Shown here piece after piece: positions 34,333 through 44,800 of a stretch of 64,000 nucleotides of DNA. Numbering within the stretch: the first letter of the stretch is position 1; every line of letters starts with the position of its first letter. The notes under the pieces are model-generated. The model made no database searches. It was not told the DNA's origin and worked only from the letters and a program-made list of their open reading frames with translations. The stretch spans positions 62,001-126,000 of the forward strand of contig NZ_JACIJP010000004.1 of the NCBI RefSeq assembly GCF_014199435.1. The letters run 5' to 3'. The position numbers were made by a program, and so were the translations under genes. Source of the stretch: Sphingobium subterraneum. Lineage in GTDB: Bacteria > Pseudomonadota > Alphaproteobacteria > Sphingomonadales > Sphingomonadaceae.

Positions 34333-35442
34333 ATGGGTCGGCATCTATCCATCGGGATAGTTCTTCATGATTTTGCCTTGGGGGGGACCGAACGGGTCGC
34401 TGTCCGCCTCGCGGGTGTGTGGGCGCGGAAAGGCGCTTCCGTGCGGATTTTCTGCGGCTCGCGCGAAGGGCCACTGTATGATCTGCTTGCGCCAGAGGTG
34501 GATGTGATCGTTACCGACCCGCCGATGCCGCGCTCAACAGGGTCGCTGACTCGCGTCGGTTTCGATGCCCGCGACTATTTTGCAGAGCATCCAGTCGATG
34601 TGCTTTTCGTGCCCGGCAATTTCCACTGGCCGGTTATCCCGCCGATCGCGCTGACCATCGGACCGGCGCGTCCGGCGATCGTTGCGCAAATCAGCAACGC
34701 CCTGCGCAAGCCCCAGCGGGGCTGGCTACGGCAGGAACTGTTCAACCGCCGCATGCGCGTGCTGTTGCGGCGAGTGGATGCGCTGGTCGCCTTGTCGGAC
34801 GAGCCGCGGGACCAGGCCAACGCAATCATGCGCCGCAATTGTGCGCTGACGATCCCGCTGCCTGCATTGTCGAATACGCCGTTGCCACCGGTTCCCTTGC
34901 CAGCCGCTCGCGCCATCGTCGCGGCGGCGCGGCTGGTGCCGGAAAAAGGCTTTGTGGATCTGATCAATGCGTTCGCGGCGATGCGCGATCCGGACGCTAC
35001 CCTCACGATCGTCGGATCGGGGCCCATGGAAGCCGAGCTGCGCGCGCTCGTGCGGCAACACGGCCTTGACGACCGTGTCCGTCTGGTGGGTTATGCTGCC
35101 GACGTTCGTCCCTGGCTTGACCAAGCGCGCATCTTCGTGCTGTCCTCACACTTTGAAGGCTATGGCGCGGTGCTGATCGAGGCGCTGGCCGCCGGCCGCC
35201 CGGTCGTGACGACCAACTGCACCCCGGCGATGACGGAACTGGTGACCACGCCCGCAGCGGGCCGCGTTGTGCCTATCCACGATCCGAACGCACTGGCCGC
35301 CGCGATGCGCGACCTGCTCGACGCGCCGCCGCCGGATCCCGACGCGCTGGCCGCCAGTGTCGCCCGTTTCCGGATTGAACCGGTAGCGGACGAATATTTG
35401 CGGCTGTTCCACCACGTCGTCGCGCAACGCCGCGCCGCGTGA
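34333..35442 (+). CDS. glycosyltransferase family 4 (first of a pair)
   Basis: The 369-residue GT-B enzyme has GIVLHDFALGGTERVAVRLA near the N-terminus and the C-terminal nucleotide-sugar site SHFEGYGAVLIEALAAGRPV (E-x7-E). The retaining GT4 family builds surface polysaccharides or glycolipids from NDP-sugars. ATG 34333 has AAAGGG upstream; ATG 34318 and GTG 34252 are longer alternatives. It overlaps the next glycosyltransferase by 1 to 4 nt. Confidence 0.88.
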   Translation: MGRHLSIGIVLHDFALGGTERVAVRLAGVWARKGASVRIFCGSREGPLYDLLAPEVDVIVTDPPMPRSTGSLTRVGFDARDYFAEHPVDVLFVPGNFHWPVIPPIALTIGPARPAIVAQISNALRKPQRGWLRQELFNRRMRVLLRRVDALVALSDEPRDQANAIMRRNCALTIPLPALSNTPLPPVPLPAARAIVAAARLVPEKGFVDLINAFAAMRDPDATLTIVGSGPMEAELRALVRQHGLDDRVRLVGYAADVRPWLDQARIFVLSSHFEGYGAVLIEALAAGRPVVTTNCTPAMTELVTTPAAGRVVPIHDPNALAAAMRDLLDAPPPDPDALAASVARFRIEPVADEYLRLFHHVVAQRRAA

Positions 35443-36518
35443 TGACTCTGCGCATTGCCTATGTCATCAATTCGCTGGAGGGGGGCGGGGCGGCGTTGCC
35501 TGTCCCGTCCATAGTCGATGTGCTGCGGCGTGCCGGGGCGGAGGTCAAGGTCTTCGCCCTCACTGCTCGCGACGAACGCGCCCGTGCCGCCTTGGTGGCA
35601 GCGGAAATTGACGTCGCGGTGCGCGCCGGGGGGGAGGACGATCATTTCGCCGCCCTTCGCTGGCTGGATCAGTCGGTACGAGCCTGGGGCGCAACTCATT
35701 TGTGGACTTCGCTGACCCGCGCGACCTTGCTGGGGCAGCTTGTTGGTCTGCGCCGCCGTTTGCCGGTGATCAGTTGGCAGCACAATGCTTTCCTCAAACC
35801 CGCGAACCTCTGGCTATTGCGCACGACGCGCGATCTTTCGAAGCTGTGGGTCGGCGATTCGGATGAAGTGACCCGGCTCACGGCCGAAAGGCTGGGCGTG
35901 AACCCGGAACGCGTGCTGCGCTGGCCGATTTTCCGGGCCGATCCGACAGCTCCCGTCGCGTCGTCATGGACGCCGGGCGAAACGATCCGTATCGGCACCT
36001 TGGGGCGGCTGCACCCCGCCAAGGGCTATGACCTGCTGGTCGACGCGCTGGCCCAACTGCCCCCCGGACTTCCGCCGTTCGAGATCGTGATCGGCGGGGA
36101 GGGCGCGCAACGCGCTGCGCTGCTTGCGCAGATGGAAGCACGCGGCGTCCGTACAGTGAGGCTGGCTGGTTATGTCGAGGATCCCAAGGCGTTTCTCGCA
36201 GGGCTACACCTTTATCTTCAGCCGTCGCGCCGCGAGGGGCTGTGCATCGCGGCCCATGAAGCGATGCAGGCGGGGCTTCCGGTCGTCGCAGCCGCCGTCG
36301 GGCAGCTTCCTTTCTCGATCCAGCACGGAATCACCGGCCATCTGTTTCCGCCCGGTGACATCGCGGCCCTCAGCGCGACGCTCGAACAGGTGCTGTCCGA
36401 ACCGGAGGCGCTGGCGGCGCGCGGCATGGCAGCGCGCTATCATATCCTCGATGAATTCGGGCCTGCGCCGTTTGAGGCCGCCGGACTGGCGATCCTCGAG
36501 CGCCTCAGCGCGTTCTGA
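35442..36518 (+). CDS. glycosyltransferase family 4 (second of a pair)
   Basis: The 358-residue GT4 enzyme has YVINSLEGGGAALPVPSIVD at the start and SRREGLCIAAHEAMQAGLPV in the donor site, with GTLGRLHPAKGYDLLVDAL between. The ATG overlaps the previous stop as TGATG; GTG three bases earlier would give a GTGA overlap. It is coupled with the upstream glycosyltransferase, so both probably add sequential sugars to one glycan. It converges with the CDP-glycerol transferase-like gene. Confidence 0.88.
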   Translation: MTLRIAYVINSLEGGGAALPVPSIVDVLRRAGAEVKVFALTARDERARAALVAAEIDVAVRAGGEDDHFAALRWLDQSVRAWGATHLWTSLTRATLLGQLVGLRRRLPVISWQHNAFLKPANLWLLRTTRDLSKLWVGDSDEVTRLTAERLGVNPERVLRWPIFRADPTAPVASSWTPGETIRIGTLGRLHPAKGYDLLVDALAQLPPGLPPFEIVIGGEGAQRAALLAQMEARGVRTVRLAGYVEDPKAFLAGLHLYLQPSRREGLCIAAHEAMQAGLPVVAAAVGQLPFSIQHGITGHLFPPGDIAALSATLEQVLSEPEALAARGMAARYHILDEFGPAPFEAAGLAILERLSAF

Positions 36519-36579
36519 TTTTACGCAGCGCCTTTTGCACATCCCGCCGTGCCTCGATGGCTGCGCAGGCCCATTGCGG

Positions 36580-37746
36580 CTAAGGCTCCACCCCCTTCGC
36601 ACCGAGCACGGCCATAATCGCCCGCGCGGCGCGCACTGAGGATGCTTCCTCGGTCAACTCGAAACTGCGCGCGAACAGATCCTGCTGCGCGTCCCGATAG
36701 CGGTTGGGATCGGCCAGAGCCCGGTCGAGAGCGCCGCGCAGATCCGCCACGTTGTCGATGACCTCGCCCGCCTGCCAATGCGCATAATTGGGGTCGCCGC
36801 GCCAGTCGACATGCTGGCTGTTCAGAAAGATGCAGGGGCGCGGGCGATAGAGAAATTCGTAGATCTGGCTGCTGACGTCGCCCAGATAGATGTCCGCCGC
36901 CGCCGTATAGGTCATGTCGGTCGAAGCCGCGCTGCCCAGGTCGATAAGGATATTGGGAGCATCATGATAGCGCCGGTCGATGGTCCCCGGCCGGTCGACG
37001 CGCAGCCGGTCGATCGTCACCGTAAAGCTGCGGTGGAACAGCATGACATGGGGTGCGAAGATCAGGTTAAAGCGGTCGTCGTTCAGGAAAGTGTCGAGCA
37101 CCGCCCGCCCCTCCTTGTACCAGGAGGACAAATGCGGAGAGGGGTGGGGGTTGTAGAGGACGGTCGGCTTGCCGTTCGCTTGAAACGTCAGGCGCGGGGC
37201 GGGATCGGGCATCAGGTCGAACTTGGGATAGCCCACGGTGCTCAGCTTCTCCGGCGCTACCCCCGCATCCCGCACCAGCCGGTCGCGGATCTTCGTGCCG
37301 GACACCAGCACATGGTCAAACCCCGCACTCGCCTTGTTGAAGCCGATCGCCCGGTCGCCCGCGCCGTGGCGCGTATGGATGATCTTGAGGTCGAGATGAT
37401 AGCGGGTCTTGAGCAGCAACGACGTCTTTTCCGTCACCACCAGCGCGTCAAGACTACGGAAGAAATCCAGATTGTCCCGATACATGCCGATCTTCGCAAT
37501 GGGCAGGATCGTCTCGAACGCATGGGACAGTGCTCGTGTCGTCCGGCTGCGTAGCCCGAGCTGCTCGACATGGATCGGTTCGTCCAGGCGTGCGGAAAGA
37601 CGCCTGACCTCGTCCGTCAGGCGCGAGTTGGTCGTGGCGACGATGACCTCGACTTCCGGGTATTCCCGGCGCAGCGCAAGCGCAACGGGAAGGGCGTGGG
37701 CCACCTGATGCGCCTGGTCATGATTGAAAAGGAAGCCAACTTTCAT
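36580..37746 (-). CDS. CDP-glycerol glycerophosphotransferase (TagF/TagB)-like protein
   Basis: The 388-residue GT-B-like protein contains HTRHGAGDRAIGF, VLYNPHPSPHLSSWYKEG, and the late signature DIYLGDVSSQIYEFLYRPRPCIFL. These match the pattern of teichoic-acid-type glycerophosphotransferases, which transfer polyol-phosphate from CDP-polyol. In a Gram-negative this suggests a phosphate-linked capsule or LPS decoration. ATG 37746 (MKVGFLFNHD) is preferred. It is divergent from the flippase gene, sharing a 92-nt promoter region. Confidence 0.75.
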   Translation of the reverse strand: MKVGFLFNHDQAHQVAHALPVALALRREYPEVEVIVATTNSRLTDEVRRLSARLDEPIHVEQLGLRSRTTRALSHAFETILPIAKIGMYRDNLDFFRSLDALVVTEKTSLLLKTRYHLDLKIIHTRHGAGDRAIGFNKASAGFDHVLVSGTKIRDRLVRDAGVAPEKLSTVGYPKFDLMPDPAPRLTFQANGKPTVLYNPHPSPHLSSWYKEGRAVLDTFLNDDRFNLIFAPHVMLFHRSFTVTIDRLRVDRPGTIDRRYHDAPNILIDLGSAASTDMTYTAAADIYLGDVSSQIYEFLYRPRPCIFLNSQHVDWRGDPNYAHWQAGEVIDNVADLRGALDRALADPNRYRDAQQDLFARSFELTEEASSVRAARAIMAVLGAKGVEP

Positions 37747-37838
37747 TCGCCGGTCGCCCCCATTTTTCAGCATTGTCTCCACCAGCATTGCGCAAAAGCC
37801 GGGTGCATTTGGCCTGCTGGTCGCATAATAGCAATGAA

Positions 37839-39209
37839 ATGTCTGCGTCTTCCTCCCACATGCTGGATTCTGATCCGCCGCTGCGCTCCGGCCCGCGCCG
37901 CGTGCTGGCCAATCTTGTGCATCTTCTGGGGGGAAAAGCGGCCGCTGGCGTGCTGAGCCTGATCTATCTTGTCATCGCGACCCGCACGCTCGGCGCACAC
38001 GGCTATGGTATCCTGATCCTCATCAGTTCCTACGCGGTCATGATGGGCAGCATCCTGGCCTTTTCGGGTTTTCACGGCGTGGTTCGCTATGGCGCGATAG
38101 CGCTGGCTGATGGCGACCATGCCGGTTTCGCGCGCATCGTGCGGTTCATGGCGCTGCTGGAGCTGGGCTGCGGTGCGCTGGCGATCATCCTCGCGGCCGT
38201 GCTGGTGCCGTTCGTCGGACCGCGCCTCGGCTGGTCGCCGGACGTGACGGACATCGCGCGCATCTACAGCTTTGCCGTGCTCGCGACTGTGCGCGCGACG
38301 CCGCAGGGTGTGGTGCAGATAGCCGGACGGTTCGACTGGCTTGGCATCCACCAGACGGTCTCGCCGACGATCCGCCTGCTGGGCGCGCTGATCGTGTGGT
38401 TGACAGGGGCGGGGCTGAGCGGGTTCGTCCTGGCATGGCTGGTCGCCGCCGTTGTCGAATGGGCAAGCATGTGGTTTCTCGGCTGGAAAGCCTGGACGAT
38501 GATCGCGGGTGGGCAGCCACTGACCGGCCCATGGCGCGGGGTCATACGCGATCATGAGAAATTCGGTGGGTTCATCGTGCTTACCAATTTCGATATCACA
38601 CTTCGCGAACTCGCGCCCAATCTGGTGCCGCTGACGGTTGGCTGGATGCTTGGCCCGACGGCGACCGGCGTGCTCGCGCTCGCGCAGCGCGCGACATCGC
38701 TGCTGCAACAGCCCGCCGCCATGCTTTCCAACGCCAGCTATGCCGTGCTGGCGGATCAGGTCGCCAAGCGCCACTGGGCTCTGTTTCGCCACACCGTGTT
38801 GCGCAGCGCTGCGATCGCTGGCGCGCTGGCCGTTCTCTTTGTTATGCTGATGCTGTTGTTCGGAAATCAGATCCTTGTCCTGCTGGGCGGCCATAGTTTC
38901 GCGGGCGGGACAGCGCTGGTGGTCCTGGTCGCCTTGGGGAGGTCGGCCGCGCTTGTGTCCACGCCGTTGGCGGCGGGCCTGACGGCACTCGGCAAGCCCC
39001 AGCGGTCGATGTCGGTCGCGCTGTTGACGAACCTCATACTGTATCCGCTGCTCCCGGCCTTGCTTTGGCTGATCGGGCTGAATGGTGCCGGTTGGCATGG
39101 GATGATCCAATATGGCGTCGCGCTCACCCTGCTGGCGTGGTTTTTCGTGCGGGATACCGATGGCGAAGCAACGGGGTTCGTGCGCACGACGAGCGGTCAG
39201 ACAGACTGA
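37839..39209 (+). CDS. Wzx-like polysaccharide flippase (MATE/MVF superfamily)
   Basis: The 456-residue membrane protein has about twelve helices and the family's N-terminal GGKAAAGVLSLIYLVIATRTLGAHGYG, plus LAQRATSLLQQPAAMLSNASY. It should flip lipid-linked oligosaccharides across the inner membrane, the export step of the adjacent glycosyltransferases. ATG at 37839 is used; ATG 37860 is possible. No Wzy polymerase or chain-length regulator is adjacent. Confidence 0.85.
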   Translation: MSASSSHMLDSDPPLRSGPRRVLANLVHLLGGKAAAGVLSLIYLVIATRTLGAHGYGILILISSYAVMMGSILAFSGFHGVVRYGAIALADGDHAGFARIVRFMALLELGCGALAIILAAVLVPFVGPRLGWSPDVTDIARIYSFAVLATVRATPQGVVQIAGRFDWLGIHQTVSPTIRLLGALIVWLTGAGLSGFVLAWLVAAVVEWASMWFLGWKAWTMIAGGQPLTGPWRGVIRDHEKFGGFIVLTNFDITLRELAPNLVPLTVGWMLGPTATGVLALAQRATSLLQQPAAMLSNASYAVLADQVAKRHWALFRHTVLRSAAIAGALAVLFVMLMLLFGNQILVLLGGHSFAGGTALVVLVALGRSAALVSTPLAAGLTALGKPQRSMSVALLTNLILYPLLPALLWLIGLNGAGWHGMIQYGVALTLLAWFFVRDTDGEATGFVRTTSGQTD

Positions 39210-39245
39210 CCTACCTACACCGTTGGCCAAGACCTCCCAGGAACG

Positions 39246-39273
39246 AAAAAGGCGCCGCGGAGAACCGGGCGCC
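39246..39273 (-). terminator. Rho-independent terminator after rplS, possibly bidirectional
   Basis: On the minus strand GGCGCCCGG and CCGCGGCGCC form a stem around TTCT, followed by TTTTT. The plus-strand tail TTCTTG is weaker but may also end the flippase transcript. Confidence 0.85.
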
Positions 39274-39303
39274 TTCTTGCATATCGTTGCGATGGAGGAA
39301 GCC

Positions 39304-39672
39304 TCAATCTTCGGTGCGGACGTCGCGGCGCTCGGCGATACGGGCGCGCTTGCCGGTGCGGCCGCGCAGATAATAGAGCTTCGCGCGACGCACGACGCCA
39401 CGGCGCACAACCGTGATCGAATCGATGTTCGGCGAATAGAGCGGGAACACGCGCTCCACGCCTTCACCGAAGCTGATCTTGCGCACGGTGAAATTGCTGC
39501 CCATGCCCTTGTTCGAACGCGCGATGCACACGCCTTCGTAGTTCTGGATACGGGTCCGTTCGCCTTCGACGACGCGCACGCCGACGCGCAGCGTGTCACC
39601 AGCGCGGAATGCCGGAATGTCCTTGGCGAGGGCGGCGATGCTTTCCGCCTCGATCTGCTGAAGCAGGTTCAT
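39304..39672 (-). CDS. rplS: 50S ribosomal protein L19
   Basis: The 122-residue product has [20 protein letters not shown] and [21 protein letters not shown], diagnostic for L19 at the 30S-50S interface. ATG 39672 ([10 protein letters not shown]) is the start. It follows trmD by 10 nt in the usual order. Confidence 0.97.
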   Translation of the reverse strand: MNLLQQIEAESIAALAKDIPAFRAGDTLRVGVRVVEGERTRIQNYEGVCIARSNKGMGSNFTVRKISFGEGVERVFPLYSPNIDSITVVRRGVVRRAKLYYLRGRTGKRARIAERRDVRTED

Positions 39673-39682
39673 GTTCAGTCCT

Positions 39683-40414
39683 TCAGTCTTCGCGTTGCGC
39701 ATCAGAGGGCGACTGGTCCCGAACGCCAGAGTAGCGTTCCCAAAGGTCCGGTCGCCGTGACCGTGTATCTGCCTCCGCCCTTTGTTTCCGCCAGGCGGCG
39801 ATCTTCGCATGATCCCCCGATCGCAACACTTGCGGGATCGTGCGCCCCTCCCACTCGGGTGGTCGGGTATAGTGCGGATATTCGAGCAGGCCGCTTTCGA
39901 AGCTCTCCTCATCCCCACTGGAAGCGGCGCCCATTACACCGGGAAGCAGGCGAACGCAAGCATCGAGCAGCATCAGCGCGCCGATCTCTCCACCGGACAG
40001 GATGATGTCGCCCATCGACACCTGTTCGATCGGCCGGGCGTCGAAAATCCGCTCATCAAAGCCCTCGAAGCGCCCGCAGAGAATCGTCACGCCGGGCCCT
40101 GCGGCGAGCTGCCGGATGCGGGCTTGGGTAATCGGCGCGCCGCGCGGCGTCATGGCGAGCACCGGGGCGGCGGGCTGCACGGCGATGGCGTGGTCGATGG
40201 CGCGCGCGAGCACATCGGCGCGCAATACCATGCCCGCGCCGCCGCCTGCCGGGGTATCATCCACCGACTTGTGCCGGTCGGTCGTGAAGTCGCGGATCTG
40301 CACTGGCGCGCACGACCAGATCTCCTCCACGAGCGCGCGCCCGGCGAGCGACACACCCAGCGGGCCGGGGAACATCTCGGGATAGAGCGTCAGGATTTGC
40401 GCGTGGAACGTCAT
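39683..40414 (-). CDS. trmD: tRNA (guanine-N1)-methyltransferase TrmD
   Basis: The 243-residue SPOUT enzyme has [46 protein letters not shown] and [13 protein letters not shown]. It methylates G37 in tRNAs reading CNN-type codons, preventing frameshifts. rimM and rpsP, which usually precede trmD, are not present upstream; ilvE diverges instead. Confidence 0.97.
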   Translation of the reverse strand: MTFHAQILTLYPEMFPGPLGVSLAGRALVEEIWSCAPVQIRDFTTDRHKSVDDTPAGGGAGMVLRADVLARAIDHAIAVQPAAPVLAMTPRGAPITQARIRQLAAGPGVTILCGRFEGFDERIFDARPIEQVSMGDIILSGGEIGALMLLDACVRLLPGVMGAASSGDEESFESGLLEYPHYTRPPEWEGRTIPQVLRSGDHAKIAAWRKQRAEADTRSRRPDLWERYSGVRDQSPSDAQRED

Positions 40415-40600
40415 GCGGGCCCAATAGACGAAGTGCGCATAAAGAGCCACCATGCCCTACGCGACTTTCCGGCGTCCGGCTCGTCCCACACGCGACAGTA
40501 TCCCTTACCGAATGCCTTGCTTTCCCGCCGCCCCGCCGTCATAGAACCCCTTCGCTCAACCTGCCTGAACTGGCTGATTTTAGCTGGTCTGCCGGAGACT

Positions 40601-41707
40601 ATGATGAACGACGTTATGGATATGCGGTTCGAAGTCGTGCCCAACGGCAACAAGCGTTCCGCGCAGGAGCGCGCCGCCCTGATGGAAGATCCCGGGTTCG
40701 GCCGGGTCTTTTCCGATCATATGGTGACGATCCGCTGGACCGCCGACAAGGGTTGGCACGATGCGCAGGTCCGTGCGCGCGAACCCTTTTCGCTCGATCC
40801 CGCCTGCGCCGTGTTGCATTATGCGCAAGAGATTTTCGAAGGCCTGAAGGCGTACCGCAGCGCCGATGAGGGCGTCACGATGTTCCGGCCACAGGAAAAC
40901 GCGCGTCGTTTTCGCGAATCGGCGGAGCGCATGGCGATGCCGGTCCTGCCCGACGCGCTGTTCCTGCAAGCGATCGAAGAGCTGATCCGCGTCGACCGGG
41001 ACTGGGTGCCCACGCAGGAGGGCGGCAGCCTCTATCTGCGCCCGTTCATGTTCGCGAGCGAGGCGTTTCTGGGTGTGCGTCCTTCAGCGGAATATATCTT
41101 CTGCGTCGTGGCCTGCCCGGTGGGATCCTATTTCAAGGGCGGTGCGAAGCCGGTCACCGTCTGGGTGTCGGATGATTTCACCCGGGCGGGTCCGGGCGGT
41201 ACAGGCGCGGCCAAATGCGGCGGCAACTACGCTGCCAGCCTCGTTGCCCAAGCGGAAGCCTATGCGCAGGGCTGCGATCAGGTTGTGTTTCTCGATTCGA
41301 CCGAGCGTCGCTGGATTGAGGAATTGGGCGGCATGAACGTGTTCTTCGTCTTTGACGACGGGTCGATCATGACGCCGCCGCTCACCGGCACGATCCTGCC
41401 CGGCATCACGCGCGATTCGATTTTGACGCTCGCGCGCCAGCAGGGCCGCCCGGTCGAAGAGCGCAAATACAGCATCGAGGACTGGCGCGCCGACGCGCAG
41501 AGCGGCCGCCTGCGCGAGGCGTTTGCGTGCGGAACCGCGGCGGTGGTCAGCGCGATCGGCGAGGTGCGCTCGACCAAGGGCAACTTCACGATCGGCAACG
41601 GCGGAGCGACCGGCGAAGTGACGGAGACGCTGCGCGAACAGCTGACCGCCATTCAGCGCGGCGAAGCCCCCGGACCGGACGGCTGGTTCCGCAGGGTTTC
41701 GCTCTAA
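40601..41707 (+). CDS. ilvE: branched-chain amino-acid aminotransferase
   Basis: The 368-residue fold-IV PLP enzyme has HYAQEIFEGLKAYR and the Schiff-base lysine in GTGAAKCGGNYAAS (about Lys 205), with TPPLTGTILPGITRDSIL and AFACGTAAVVSAIGEV at the cofactor phosphate. It transfers amino groups to the keto acids of Leu, Ile and Val. ATG 40601 has GGAG 6 nt upstream. The length fits class II (eukaryotic-like) IlvE. Confidence 0.93.
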   Translation: MMNDVMDMRFEVVPNGNKRSAQERAALMEDPGFGRVFSDHMVTIRWTADKGWHDAQVRAREPFSLDPACAVLHYAQEIFEGLKAYRSADEGVTMFRPQENARRFRESAERMAMPVLPDALFLQAIEELIRVDRDWVPTQEGGSLYLRPFMFASEAFLGVRPSAEYIFCVVACPVGSYFKGGAKPVTVWVSDDFTRAGPGGTGAAKCGGNYAASLVAQAEAYAQGCDQVVFLDSTERRWIEELGGMNVFFVFDDGSIMTPPLTGTILPGITRDSILTLARQQGRPVEERKYSIEDWRADAQSGRLREAFACGTAAVVSAIGEVRSTKGNFTIGNGGATGEVTETLREQLTAIQRGEAPGPDGWFRRVSL

Positions 41708-41867
41708 GCCAAGCGATCCACGGGCAGGGTGTGCGCGACTGCGAATGCCCGCACCTATCGCAGCGGCGCGGGTGCCGGACCCCAAAGCCGCGTCCAACCG
41801 TTGGCGCAGCGTGTAAAACTTCGCATCCGGCCCTTGTGCCGGCTGCGTGCTTGGTCGAGAAAGCCCC

Positions 41868-44800
41868 ATGGTCTCCTTTTCGCGCGCAGCGGTTACGGCG
41901 GTGCTCGGGCCGACCAATACCGGCAAGACTCACCTCGCCGTTGAACGAATGTGCGCGCACAGCAGCGGCATGATGGGCTTTCCCCTGCGCCTGCTCGCGC
42001 GGGAGGTGTATGATCGTGTGGTCGCGATCAAGGGGCGGGAACAGGTCGCGCTGATCACCGGCGAGGAAAAGATCCTGCCGCCGCAAGCGCGCTGGTTCCT
42101 GTGCACCGCCGAATCGATGCCCCTGCGTGGCGGACGGGACGGGCGGACAGGCGATGGCCCGATGAACGGCGATTTCGCGTTCGTGGCGCTGGACGAGGCA
42201 CAGCTCGGGGCAGATCTCGAACGCGGGCATATTTTTACCGACCGAATGCTGCGTGCACGCGGGCGCGAGGAGACGATGATCCTGGGCAGCGCTACGCTGG
42301 CGCCGATGGTCAGGGCGCTCATTCCTGACGTGGACATCATTTCCCGGCCACGCTTCTCGACACTGAGCTATGCGGGCGCGAAGAAGCTCTCCCGCCTGCC
42401 CAAACGTTCGGCGATTGTCGCGTTCTCGGCGGAGGAAGTCTATGCCGTCGCGGAAATGCTGCGTCGCCTGCGGGGCGGGGCGGCGGTGGTGATGGGTGCG
42501 CTCTCCCCCGCCACGCGCAACGCGCAGGTGCAGATGTTCCTAAACGGCGATGTCGATTACCTCGTCGCGACCGATGCCATCGGCATGGGACTGAACCTCG
42601 ACGTCGCGCATGTCGCCTTTGCTTCGTTGCGCAAGTTCGACGGGCATCGCACGCGGCGGCTCACCGTCGCGGAAATGGCGCAGATCGCCGGGCGGGCCGG
42701 GCGGCACCACAAGGACGGCACGTTCGGCACGCTGGGCGCTGAGGATGGCGAGGCCGCGTTTCGCCCGGAAGAAATCCTTGCCATCGAAGAGCACCGCTTC
42801 CCCGTGCTCGATCATCTTTACTGGCGCGACGGCGATCCTCCGCTCGACAGCGTCGACCGACTGATCGCGGCGCTGGAAGAACGGCCCGATCGACCGGAAC
42901 TCAAACCCGCGCCGCAGGCGGTCGACCTGGCCGTGCTCAAAACGATGGCCGAGGATGCGCTGGTGCGCGAACGGGTACGCCGCCCCGGCGATGTTCGCCG
43001 CCTGTGGGATGTGTGTGGTCTGCCCGATTTCCAGAAGCTGGGTGCTGACCATCATGCCCGTTCGGTCGCGCGCCTGTGGCGGTTCCGCTCCGAAGGCAAT
43101 GGCTACGTGCCCCGCGACTGGTTCGCGCAGGGGCTGGCACGGCTCGACAATGTGCAGGGTGATGTCGACACCCTTTCGGGCCGGATTGCTGCGGCGCGCA
43201 CCTGGTCCTATATCGCGCACCGCCCGGACTGGCTGGAATTTCCCGCCGAGATGGCCGAACGGACGCGCGCACTCGAAGAAAAGCTGTCCGACGCCCTGCA
43301 CGCTGCGCTGACCCAGCGCTTCGTCGACCGGCGAACCTCAATCCTGTTGCGCGATATCGGGCAGAAAGGCCATGAGTTGCCGGTCGACGTGGAGCCCCAT
43401 GGCGATGTAATGGTCGACGGAGAAATCATTGGACGGCTTGACGGCTTCCGTTTCTTTGTTGATCCACGGGCTCGAGGACATGACCGGAAAATGCTGCTCG
43501 CGGCGGCGGAACGACGATTGGGAAAGATGTTGACTGTAAGGGCTGAAGAACTGATCGCCGCGCCGGACGCGGACTTTGCGCTGGACGCGACGCCGGGGGC
43601 GAACCCGCGTATCCTGTGGAAGGATGTGGAGGCGGCCGTGCTGCTCGCCGGACCAACGCTCATCACGCCGGAAATCCGTGTCGACAAGGCGCTGGTCGCG
43701 CTGGGCCAGGACATGCAGAAGCGCGTGACCGAGCGCCTGACCCGCTGGATGGCGACGCAGCGCGAACGCCATTTGCTGCCGCTCGCCAAGATGATGGAGC
43801 AGGCGGGGTTGCCCGAGACCCCGGCGGTCGTGCGCGCATTCTTCATCCAGCTTGCGGACGCGGGCGGCATCATGGCGCGGACCGACCTTGATGCCTCGCT
43901 TGCCCTGCTCGACAAGGACCAGCGACAGATTGTCCGCCGTGCGGGCGTCACCATCGGGGTGCTCGATATCTATCATCCCGGCCTTCTCAAGCCCGGCGCG
44001 GCGCTGTGGCGCATGGCGCTGCTCTCCGCGCGGCGCGGCAAGCCGATGCTTCCTCTCCCCCCGGCGGGGGCGGTGGTGCTGAAGCTCGAAGGCCGCGAAG
44101 ATCAGATGGGCGCGCGCCTCGCAGGCTTTCGGGGTTTTGCCGACACGCAGATGCGCATCGATATGGTCGAGCGCGTAGCGCGGGGCGCGCATGAAGCGAT
44201 CGCGAAGAACGAGCGCTACGACATCGCGTCCCCGCTGATCGTGTCGTTGGGGATCACCGAGCCGGTGTTTCTGGCCCTGATGCGCAGCGCCGGTTTCCGT
44301 GCCGTCGAGCCGCGCGGCGAGGCGGTGGTCGATGTCGCGCCGGAAGCTCCTGTTGAAGACGTGACAGCTGCGGAACCGACGGAAGCGGCGCCGGAAGCCG
44401 TCGCAGAGCCTGTTGCAACCGACGCCATCGTGCCTTCGGAAGAGGCGTCCGCCCAAGCCGCTGTGGACGCTCCGGAACCATCTCCGGTCGAAGTCCCCGC
44501 CGAGGGAGCGCTGGCCGAAGCGGCGACCGACGCCGCGCCGGAAGCGGAGGCCGCGCCCGTTGTTGCAGCGCCGACCGGCGCCAACTGGGTCTTCCGTGGC
44601 CGTCCCAAGCCGCGTCCGGCCGCGTACGGCGCGCGGGGCCATCGCAGTGGCGAACCGCACGCACGCAATCATGGGGATGACCAGCGCAGCGCCACCCGCA
44701 AGGACAGCAATCGGGGCACCCCACCAAAGGACGGGGCTCGCGGCGGCAAGGGTCGTCCCGAGCGAAAGACGGATGGAGACGGCCGCAATCGGCCTTCCGT

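Noticed and set aside
37767-39599. A 610-codon minus-strand open frame
   Set aside because: Antisense shadow of the flippase gene; contains long Arg/Gln/His runs typical of shadows.
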